Source of the DNA: a virus | DNA length: 33,819 nt | Virus record (IMG/VR): IMGVR_UViG_3300025425_000080 | Span: 1-33,819 of that record | Direction: 5' to 3' (one strand) | Shown here: in pieces, positions 27,073 to 32,695 of the stretch | Numbering within the stretch: position 1 is the first letter of the stretch | How the letters are laid out: each line of letters begins with the position of its first letter | Notes under the pieces: model-generated | What the model was told of the DNA's origin: nothing | What the model saw: the letters and a program-made list of their open reading frames with translations, nothing else | The model's database searches: none | Program-made: the position numbers and the translations under genes

Positions 27073-27145
27073 CTAAATAAAAGTGTAGTTCACGGACTTC
27101 GTGGTGGTCGTCCCAACTACTCTATAACTAAGTAGGAGTTACAGC
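27073..27145 (+). promoter_or_regulatory. Leader of the HNH homing endonuclease: late-type promoter, hairpin and RBS
   Basis: CTAAATAA at 27073-27080 is followed 4 nt later by a hairpin at 27085-27120 with outer arms GTAGTT/AACTAC and inner GGAC/GTCC. CTCTA, TAGGAG and CAGCATG follow. This is the same element as at 21753-21830. It gives the only plus-strand gene its own start of transcription. Confidence 0.65.
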
Positions 27146-27940
27146 ATGAATATTTATATACAGATTATAAGTGATCTCTCACAAAAGAACAAGTATTTTT
27201 CTTGGTGGCAGTCTATGATCGAACGTGGTATACAAAGAGCCAGCACTCGAGAAGAAGCCAAATCTCTGCTAGGATATGTAGAAGGACACCACATAGTGCC
27301 TGTTAGTTTTAACCTCGGTGGCAAAAACGATAGCGATAACTTTGTTTATCTTACTGCAAAAGAGCATATTATGATACATAGACTAATGTGTAAATTTCTC
27401 ACTAATGAATATAGAATAAAATCATTGAGAGCATTTCATTGCATGTGCTTTAAAGATAACGGTGGTCAAAACAAAAGATTAGCATCGCTACACCAGTTAG
27501 CAAAAGCAAGAGAGGCAGTATCTGAATCGAACAAAGGCAAACGAGGCCCAATCGGTGTTCCAGCCTGGTTTACAGAATCAACCGATTTTGATATTTTTTG
27601 CGATCGATTAGGAGAATTGGTAGCAGAAGGATTAAGTGATCCGCAAATAGGTAAAAAGTATGACGTAAGTGCTACCGCTATTTTTAATTGGAGAAATAAA
27701 CTAAATCTCAGAAGACGTCGATGGCAACTGAGAGATAAAAAATGGTTACACAATCACTATGTGAATAAAAAATTGTCTGCAGAGAAAATTGCGTCTCTAA
27801 TAGGTTGCAGCGGAACAGCCGTTCAACAATATTTGATTAAATTTAATATACCTATTAGAGACGCAAACGAACGCCAAAAATCAAGAACTGATCGGAAGAT
27901 ACTCACCAGTAATGTTGTGACGAACTGCCAACAAGGTTAG
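27146..27940 (+). CDS. HNH homing endonuclease (only plus-strand gene)
   Basis: The 264-aa protein has an HNH core at about residues 45-80: YVEGHHIVPVSFNLGGKNDSDNFVYLTAKEHIMIHRLM (His-His, Asn, His). C-terminal helix-turn-helix-like segments follow (LSDPQIGKKYDVSATAIFNWRNK and LSAEKIASLIGCSGTAVQQYLIK) that should read the target DNA. It lies in opposite direction inside the RNA-ligase locus, between the two rnlA parts. Its last 60 nt overlap the 3' end of the N-part, so its extreme C-terminus is read from the complement of rnlA. Confidence 0.88.
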   Translation: MNIYIQIISDLSQKNKYFSWWQSMIERGIQRASTREEAKSLLGYVEGHHIVPVSFNLGGKNDSDNFVYLTAKEHIMIHRLMCKFLTNEYRIKSLRAFHCMCFKDNGGQNKRLASLHQLAKAREAVSESNKGKRGPIGVPAWFTESTDFDIFCDRLGELVAEGLSDPQIGKKYDVSATAIFNWRNKLNLRRRRWQLRDKKWLHNHYVNKKLSAEKIASLIGCSGTAVQQYLIKFNIPIRDANERQKSRTDRKILTSNVVTNCQQG

Positions 27941-28474
27941 TGTATCTTCTTCGTATGGAAGAACAATTTGATTGAATGGACTACACCATTCAAAAATTGG
28001 AGTTAGTTTTTCACTGATACACCAGGCAGCGAAGTCTTTGTATCGAGTGTTTTTGGCTATAAACTCTTCGGCTTGCATAGCCACTTCAGTGATTCCCATT
28101 TTAGTCATCCAACGGATATAACCATCAACTAGCATAGGGTGAATCATTGATCCATCCAGTTTTTCCATGATAACATGAGGCTGTGATAGATTAACTAAAT
28201 GCGGCTGAGTTTCTTCCTTTTCACCAACATTAAAAAATTTCACAAACGGACGAGCAGCAATTTCACCGCTTGGGGCGAACTTCAAGCCTCTACACTCACG
28301 TCGAACAGCACCACCTAAGTCATCGGGCCCAGTCATATTGAAGGTGTCAGCCATAGCCACCACATAGTTTACCACACTATATCCTTCACGCTCTGCTACG
28401 ATAAATTCGTCGCGGCCTTCAATGTGAGGAAGCACATCATCAAGATGACGGATTTCAGGGAATTGATAGTTCAT
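27881..28474 (-). CDS. rnlA: RNA ligase 1 (RnlA-type), N-terminal nucleotidyltransferase part
   Basis: The 197-aa protein contains RECRGLKF (residues 59-66), motif I EKLDGSM with the AMP-accepting Lys105, and motif III FEWCSP (161-166). It then reads LLAVRHNITGEYLP and stops two residues later. T4 RnlA continues here into motifs IV and V, which lie at 26447-27004. RnlA seals tRNA anticodon nicks made by host defence nucleases. The start follows a promoter within a 9-bp inverted repeat (28494-28525). Whether the two parts assemble into an active ligase is unknown. Confidence 0.88.
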   Translation of the reverse strand: MNYQFPEIRHLDDVLPHIEGRDEFIVAEREGYSVVNYVVAMADTFNMTGPDDLGGAVRRECRGLKFAPSGEIAARPFVKFFNVGEKEETQPHLVNLSQPHVIMEKLDGSMIHPMLVDGYIRWMTKMGITEVAMQAEEFIAKNTRYKDFAAWCISEKLTPIFEWCSPFNQIVLPYEEDTLTLLAVRHNITGEYLPISS

Positions 28475-28493
28475 AATCTTTACTTTCTTTTGT

Positions 28494-28534
28494 GTCTACT
28501 CTCATACTATAGCACAAGAGTAGACTGTTGTCAA
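28494..28534 (-). promoter_or_regulatory. Sigma70-type promoter inside a 9-bp inverted repeat
   Basis: TTGACA at 28529-28534 and TATAGT at 28506-28511 are 17 bp apart. Arms GTCTACTCT (28517-28525 on the minus strand) and AGAGTAGAC (28494-28502) flank the -10 box, as at 3330-3371. Confidence 0.75.
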
Positions 28535-29070
28535 GCAGGTTCTGCGTAGTCAATTCCAAGCAAGGCCCCGTGCATATCATAGAAGGTGATCATATCAAAC
28601 CCTTCGTCAGCAGTGGGCATCACAAACGATTCAATCATATTGCTCAAGATGTGCTGTGGGATAGTCTTGCCAGGACGATTTGCAAGACGCTGTGCCCAAT
28701 CTTCCTTGTCACCTGAGTAATCGCTTGCAGGTGGAACAATACACTCACAGCGAACCTGATAGCCAGCCTGACGCATACGATTGATAATCTTTGCTCGCTT
28801 CTTAACTCCCAAGGTGGTTTGGTCCCAGATGATGTCCTGGCGTTCTTTGATAGCATAAGCAAGATCAATATCGGCTTCTGCTGTAGCACTTTTGATATGC
28901 TTCTCAAACACCTCGTCATAGGTCTTGCCCAAGAATTTAGCAATACGTTCAAGAATGTTGTCAGTGCTGTAGACAAACACATCAGGATCTATTGTGCTCA
29001 TATCGCGAACACGAGTTGACTTGCCCATTGCAGGCAAGCCAACCATTACAGTGCAGATAGGCTTAGACAT
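28531..29070 (-). CDS. pseT: Polynucleotide 5'-kinase (PseT kinase domain, free-standing)
   Basis: Walker A GLPAMGKST lies at residues 11-19, with a Thr-Asp-Asn region (VYSTDNIL), a lid Arg segment and DIIWDQTTLG matching the T4 Pnkp kinase. The domain phosphorylates 5'-OH ends of RNA or DNA with ATP. In T4 it is fused to a 3'-phosphatase. Here that domain is a separate upstream gene, joined by a TAATG overlap. It supplies 5'-phosphates for RNA ligase. The symbol follows T4 usage. Confidence 0.85.
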   Translation of the reverse strand: MSKPICTVMVGLPAMGKSTRVRDMSTIDPDVFVYSTDNILERIAKFLGKTYDEVFEKHIKSATAEADIDLAYAIKERQDIIWDQTTLGVKKRAKIINRMRQAGYQVRCECIVPPASDYSGDKEDWAQRLANRPGKTIPQHILSNMIESFVMPTADEGFDMITFYDMHGALLGIDYAEPA

Positions 29071-29519
29071 TAGAAGTCCTCCTCACCTTGGTACACGTTG
29101 AACACAAAGATACCGTTATCACGCCACATGCGAACCACTCTGGGCCTATCATCAAACACCATGTCAGGCTTGCGATTAAACGCAAGAACAATATCGTCCA
29201 GGATTTCCTGCTTCACAATGTCGTCGCTGCGGAAGTCGTCTGCCTTACGCATCCACAGATGCGAACTTGGCATCCAGAATTCGTTGGCATCCAGCCACGC
29301 GACTGTAGCATCTCGAGTGCGCTCATTACGCCCGCTGGCAAACACAATGTCGTGTCCTGCGTCACGCAGTGCAAAGAACGCAGCCGCAACGTAAGGGTTC
29401 ACAGCATCATTGGGGATGCCAGCGTCAAACGCCTTCCAGTTCTTTGGCTTGCTGCGAACATAGTCCAGCCGATGCTCGATGTTAGCAAGAGTTCCGTCAA
29501 TATCAAATACTACTAGCAT
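29070..29519 (-). CDS. Polynucleotide 3'-phosphatase (HAD domain of Pnkp, free-standing)
   Basis: The protein begins MLVVFDIDGTLANIEHR, the HAD D-x-D-G-T motif, with later FASGRNERTRDATVAWL (motif II), K154-like MRKADD-x-R-x-DD-x-VK and VFDDRPRVVRMW (DD motif). This matches the T4 Pnkp C-terminal domain, including the R-x-x-D-x-x-VK block. It removes 3'-phosphate or 2',3'-cyclic phosphate so that ends can be ligated. It is the first gene of a two-gene unit behind a promoter at 29552-29580. Confidence 0.85.
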   Translation of the reverse strand: MLVVFDIDGTLANIEHRLDYVRSKPKNWKAFDAGIPNDAVNPYVAAAFFALRDAGHDIVFASGRNERTRDATVAWLDANEFWMPSSHLWMRKADDFRSDDIVKQEILDDIVLAFNRKPDMVFDDRPRVVRMWRDNGIFVFNVYQGEEDF

Positions 29520-29551
29520 GTTATGCCTCTCTGTTTGTGTGTCTATAAATT

Positions 29552-29580
29552 AATATAACATTGTCAGATCAATTAGTCAA
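29552..29580 (-). promoter_or_regulatory. Sigma70-type promoter of the end-healing genes
   Basis: TTGACT at 29575-29580 and TATATT at 29552-29557 are 17 bp apart, just downstream of a terminator. It would drive the phosphatase and kinase. Confidence 0.7.
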
Positions 29581-29582
29581 GA

Positions 29583-29602
29583 GAAAAGGGCCCCAAGGCC
29601 CT
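29583..29602 (-). terminator. Intrinsic terminator after the SPFH remnant
   Basis: A stem AGGGCC/GGCCCT with a 4-nt loop is followed by TTTTCTC on the minus strand. It lies 13 nt beyond the stop at 29615. Confidence 0.72.
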
Positions 29603-29614
29603 GATCTTTTTTGT

Positions 29615-29869
29615 TTACTGTCCTACATTAAGGAACGGTACTGTTGATCCTGGAATCATTGTGGTAGGTAGAATGCCATTCCAACGCTCGGCCTGTACCA
29701 GTTCAATCAGTGTTGGATTGTCTCGCAGTGCCGCACCCCTTGCACGGATCGCACTGGCTTCAGCATCACCAGTTAGTGTAATTGCCTCGAACCCTTCTAT
29801 TTGTTCTTTACATTCGCGATTCAGGCATAAAATAATATAGAAGACTGCCTCCTTGCGAAACTGCGCCAG
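29615..29869 (-). pseudogene. C-terminal remnant of an SPFH/band-7 (prohibitin-like) protein
   Basis: The frame has no clear start. From about 29815 it reads ECKEQIEGFEAITLTGDAEA and then SAIRARGAALRDNPTLIELV, QAERWNGILPTTMIPG and VPFLNVGQ. This is the closing part of a band-7/prohibitin protein: the helix-rich tail and the conserved W-x-G-x-LP-x-x-M-x-P end. The N-terminal 200 or so residues are missing. The open frame upstream of 29815 overlaps the 89-aa gene in another frame and is probably chance. The piece may have been cut off by a gene replacement at this locus. It keeps an intact stop and a terminator. Confidence 0.6.
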
Positions 29870-30077
29870 CTAGTTCTGTAGGAGTGAAATAGTCAACACT
29901 GTGCCCGTTGCGTTTAACAGTCCACAATTCACCTGCATTTTTATTTGCTAAAATAACTGATCCTGTATTTTTTTCAAACGAAACTGCACGATAAGTTAAT
30001 ATCTCGCTGTCAAAATTATCAGGACTTACACCATACTCGGCAAAAATATATTTTTTTAGTTCTTCTACAGTTTTCAT
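29808..30077 (-). CDS. Hypothetical phage protein (89 aa)
   Basis: From the ATG at 30077 the protein reads MKTVEELKKYIFAEYGVSPDNFDSEILTYRAVSFEKNTGSVILAN. It has strands and a helix, ending MPESRM. Not recognised. A late-type ATAAATA lies 23-29 nt upstream (30100-30106). Its end overlaps the region of the SPFH remnant, so its insertion here may have truncated that gene. Confidence 0.6.
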   Translation of the reverse strand: MKTVEELKKYIFAEYGVSPDNFDSEILTYRAVSFEKNTGSVILANKNAGELWTVKRNGHSVDYFTPTELAGAVSQGGSLLYYFMPESRM

Positions 30078-30099
30078 TTGTGTGTTACCTCTCATAGTA

Positions 30100-30106
30100 T
30101 ATTTAT
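30100..30106 (-). promoter_or_regulatory. Candidate late promoter
   Basis: ATAAATA on the minus strand about 25 nt before the ATG at 30077. It overlaps the stop of the preceding gene. Based on the heptamer alone. Confidence 0.35.
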
Positions 30107-30291
30107 TAAACGTCTTTTTTCTTTTCTTGGATCTCCTGACGTCTTTTGACTATCAGATCTTTCATATCGTGTAATGCCTGGCGAGCACGAACAGCACTAG
30201 CTTTGACTCCTTTGTCTTCGAAACGCTCGTGTTCTCGAAGATACATTGCCCATACTAGTTTTAATTGTTCGTGTACGCTGTCTTCGTTCAT
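30106..30291 (-). CDS. Small helical basic protein (61 aa)
   Basis: The ATG at 30291 forms ATGA with the upstream HAD gene and is chosen over one 39 nt upstream. The protein is wholly helical and ends in a basic Lys/Arg-rich tail (MKDLIVKRRQEIQEKKKDV). Not recognised; DNA or RNA binding is possible. Confidence 0.6.
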   Translation of the reverse strand: MNEDSVHEQLKLVWAMYLREHERFEDKGVKASAVRARQALHDMKDLIVKRRQEIQEKKKDV

Positions 30292-30881
30292 CCCACAATA
30301 TGCTCGTAAATTTCTTTCCAGTTCAAGCATTTGACCATGCCTTCCAGTACAGGTTCATTCATGTTAAATCCATGCTCAACCAGTATAGGCTTCAAGCCAA
30401 ACTTCAAACCAGCAACTGCGTTTTCATACTTGTCTTCGATCCAATAGCGTCCTGTGCCTTGATACAGTTCCAATGCTTCATCCTTGTCAGCACCAGTGTC
30501 CAAACACATCAGGTGAGTAAATGCTGTGGGTCCGAACAGTTTCTCTAAATTCATTTTACGCAGTTTGTAAGCACTGTCATCAAGGCTAAGACTGGTAATA
30601 CAATGAAACACATAACCATGTTCTTCGTGCAGTCGCTTTACATAGTACATAGCGTCACGCAGTGCAGGTAGAAAGCCAATCGCAGCACTCTCGTTGAAGA
30701 TTTTTACTTTGGTCTTTGCTTCTGACTTGGAGATATCAAACCGTTCTGATAGATCATAATAGTGATTACCGTTTTCAATTTGATTGTAACCGTGCTGTTC
30801 CATCCATGTACAGAACGCATACTCCCAGTTGCAGAGTACACCATCACAATCCGTCAAGATTACTTTGTTGTTGTTTATCAT
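30288..30881 (-). CDS. HAD-family nucleotidase (5'(3')-deoxyribonucleotidase-like)
   Basis: The 197-aa protein begins VILTDCDGVLCNWEYAF, motif I D-x-D-G of the HAD superfamily, and has a Thr/Ser (CITSL) at motif II and YWIEDKYENAVAG at motif IV. This order suits the NT5C/deoxyribonucleotidase group that removes phosphate from dNMPs. It may shape nucleotide pools together with NrdB. A promoter with inverted-repeat arms lies upstream (30892-30938). The exact substrate is not certain. Confidence 0.75.
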   Translation of the reverse strand: MINNNKVILTDCDGVLCNWEYAFCTWMEQHGYNQIENGNHYYDLSERFDISKSEAKTKVKIFNESAAIGFLPALRDAMYYVKRLHEEHGYVFHCITSLSLDDSAYKLRKMNLEKLFGPTAFTHLMCLDTGADKDEALELYQGTGRYWIEDKYENAVAGLKFGLKPILVEHGFNMNEPVLEGMVKCLNWKEIYEHIVG

Positions 30882-30891
30882 TTTTTGGTCT

Positions 30892-30938
30892 TTCTGTTGC
30901 CTATATCATAGTATAACACAAACAACAGAATTTGTCAA
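30892..30938 (-). promoter_or_regulatory. Sigma70-type promoter inside an 8-bp inverted repeat
   Basis: TTGACA at 30933-30938 and TATACT at 30910-30915 are 17 bp apart. Arms TTCTGTTG (30923-30930, in the spacer) and CAACAGAA (30892-30899, downstream of the start point) enclose the -10 box. The downstream arm reaches the RBS region of the gene at 30881. Confidence 0.72.
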
Positions 30939-31225
30939 ATCATTTGTAAGCCGCTGGTGCTGCTAACATATTGCTTGGCCATGTCTGCGTCTGTTTTTAC
31001 AATGAACAACAGTGACTCTTTGCGCAAAGAAATCTTTGCATCTGGGCTTGCTGTGAATGTAAACGGACCGAGGCCTATGCCCTGTTGACTAACAATCAAT
31101 GCCAATGGCTTTTGTACTGTGATTGTTTTGTCGTTTTCTTCTACGAAACGTGCTAGAATTTCTTCTCCAGCTGCTGTTCGAATTGTAATAGTATCGTTTG
31201 TTTTATATGGTGCTTCAATAATCAT
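30935..31225 (-). CDS. Small beta-rich, Sm-like-fold phage protein (96 aa)
   Basis: Strand pattern: TITIRTAAGEEILARFVEENDKTITVQKPLAL. This resembles the first two or three strands of an Sm/LSm-type barrel (conserved G-x-E-x-x-A, then V-x-x-P). The second half is more variable (FTFTASPDAKISL). Similar proteins are common in T4-like cyanophages and pelagiphages. Not otherwise assigned. It is coupled by ATGA to a small basic protein upstream. Confidence 0.6.
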   Translation of the reverse strand: MIIEAPYKTNDTITIRTAAGEEILARFVEENDKTITVQKPLALIVSQQGIGLGPFTFTASPDAKISLRKESLLFIVKTDADMAKQYVSSTSGLQMI

Positions 31226-31326
31226 TTTTTACGCTTGATTGCCTTTTTTGCTGCTCGCATTGCCCGAGTCTTTGTACTTGGTGATTTTGATTTGGTGATT
31301 CGCTTGATTGACACTACAATGCCCAT
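31222..31326 (-). CDS. Very small basic protein (34 aa)
   Basis: The frame begins MGIVVSIKRITKSKSPSTKT and ends RAAKKAIKRKK. It overlaps the glutaredoxin gene by 13 nt and the next gene by ATGA. The strong basic charge fits nucleic-acid contact. It is too short for a family call. Confidence 0.55.
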   Translation of the reverse strand: MGIVVSIKRITKSKSPSTKTRAMRAAKKAIKRKK

Positions 31327-31565
31327 CCAGTTCCATTATAACCGGTTTCTTCTAAATAAGTAGACAGTTCTTTGTATCCGCCTATAGCTGATCCATTTAC
31401 AATGATCTGCGGATAAGTTTTAGCTTCGGGGAAACGTTCTAACAATTCTTCTCTAGTAAATTCGTTTCCTAGGCTGTAGTAACTATAATTCAGATGCCTT
31501 GATTCACACAGTGATCGTGCTGCATCACAGTATCCACAACTGGGTTTCCCCCAAATTTCTATCAT
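31314..31565 (-). CDS. nrdC: Glutaredoxin (CGYC active site)
   Basis: The 83-aa protein has the thioredoxin fold of a glutaredoxin: MIEIWGKPSCGYCDAAR with the redox pair C10-C13, then TYPQIIVNG with the cis-Pro and a GGYKEL helix for glutathione. It would deliver electrons to ribonucleotide reductase, whose beta subunit lies one gene upstream. The active site CGYC is less common than CPYC. It starts with ATG overlapping the stop of the GIY-YIG fusion (ATGA). The symbol follows T4 usage. Confidence 0.88.
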   Translation of the reverse strand: MIEIWGKPSCGYCDAARSLCESRHLNYSYYSLGNEFTREELLERFPEAKTYPQIIVNGSAIGGYKELSTYLEETGYNGTGWAL

Positions 31566-32695
31566 AGACTGAATCCTTTTTGAATTATTTCTAATTTCCA
31601 GCCCGTTGTTTTTCCTTTTTTAGGAATAGGCCAGTTTTTTTGTATTTGCATTTTTAGTGTACTCCAACTTAGATTGTTTTTCTTACAAAATTCTACTGCT
31701 TCGCCGCCGCATAAAATATGTTCAACGCTTTGAGGTGATGTTAATTTATATGTGTAACTGTTTTTGTTACCTTTGCCAACTCGTAATTTTGCCTTGGCTC
31801 CTATTAAGTCCTTTGTACTTTGCTTCTGTGTTTTGCCGTACATAGGGTTTCCAGAACCAGTATTTAATTTACTAAACTTCTTGCGTGTTTCGTCGCTGTG
31901 ACGTTTAGGCCCATAGCCTCCACGTTCTTTCTGCAGGCGCGATCGCAATTCTCGTTGTTGCTGTGCTTTTTCAACACCATAAATTTCTTCGTATGTTTTG
32001 CCTCTGTGATTAGGAGGATGTGCATCTATACAGATATTAGATAATATTCCGTCTTTTTCATATCCCTTTCTGCCATAACGCTTAATCAACTCTGATTCTA
32101 TATTATACGCTAAATCTTCATCAATGATATTTTCAGCAATATACTCAATTAATGGTTCATTACCAGATGCACGTATGCTAGCAATCTTATTTTCTTTATA
32201 AACATTCCTAGTTTCAGGAACGTCCCATAAGTGTGTTTTGGCTCGTCTACCTTTGCCTTTTCCGATATAAAAGGGTTGACTGTTTCTTGGGTCTACTAAT
32301 TGATATACATAATACACGCTATTTTTCTCCTGCTGTATATATTTAGCAAGAGACTGAGAATAACAGTTAGGTATTGAATAATCCTCGGTTTGATTAGAAC
32401 TAGCAGCAAAGATAATGTGTTCTCTGTGATCTTTATATGGGGTTATGTCTACTAGTTTGTCGTCTTTCCATATACTGTGCCGTATGGCTTGTATAACGCC
32501 AAACCCTTTTAAAAAATAATAGCCAATTACTTTCTTTCCGCCATAGATAGTGGTATGTGTTTTAACATTATTATGACAGTTGTTGTAATCGTATGCTGAG
32601 TGTGCGTTAACAACTACAGCGCCAATCCAGTTGCAATCAAGAGACTTTGCCATAGAACGCATGTCATCTTCAACTGCAACTGGATTGTTCCACAT
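31562..32695 (-). CDS. GIY-YIG homing endonuclease fused to an unknown N-terminal domain
   Basis: Residues 1-125 form an unknown domain (NWIGAVVVNAHSAYDYNNCHNN, VIGYYFLKGFGVIQAIRHSIWKDD). Then VYYVYQLVDPRNSQPFYIGKGKGRR is a GIY-YIG core, with the Arg on the next helix and E-x-ELIKRYGR for the Glu. A NUMOD3 (NPMYGKTQKQS), a basic stretch and an HTH-like GEAVEFCKKNNLSWSTL follow. The protein ends KGFSL, the same as NrdB's own end (TFKGFSL), and the DNA around the two ends is alike. It starts by TAATG on the nrdB stop and ends by ATGA on the glutaredoxin start. It seems to be an insertion in the end of nrdB. Confidence 0.8.
   Translation of the reverse strand: MWNNPVAVEDDMRSMAKSLDCNWIGAVVVNAHSAYDYNNCHNNVKTHTTIYGGKKVIGYYFLKGFGVIQAIRHSIWKDDKLVDITPYKDHREHIIFAASSNQTEDYSIPNCYSQSLAKYIQQEKNSVYYVYQLVDPRNSQPFYIGKGKGRRAKTHLWDVPETRNVYKENKIASIRASGNEPLIEYIAENIIDEDLAYNIESELIKRYGRKGYEKDGILSNICIDAHPPNHRGKTYEEIYGVEKAQQQRELRSRLQKERGGYGPKRHSDETRKKFSKLNTGSGNPMYGKTQKQSTKDLIGAKAKLRVGKGNKNSYTYKLTSPQSVEHILCGGEAVEFCKKNNLSWSTLKMQIQKNWPIPKKGKTTGWKLEIIQKGFSL

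Noticed and set aside
27005-27880. Group I intron in the RNA-ligase gene
   Set aside because: Only about 140 nt outside the HNH gene remain, and I see no group I core. The 3' part has its own promoter and RBS. RNA data would settle this.
29088-29516. 142-codon plus-strand frame opposite the 3'-phosphatase
   Set aside because: The minus strand has full HAD motifs. The plus frame has no motif, no RBS and no coupling.
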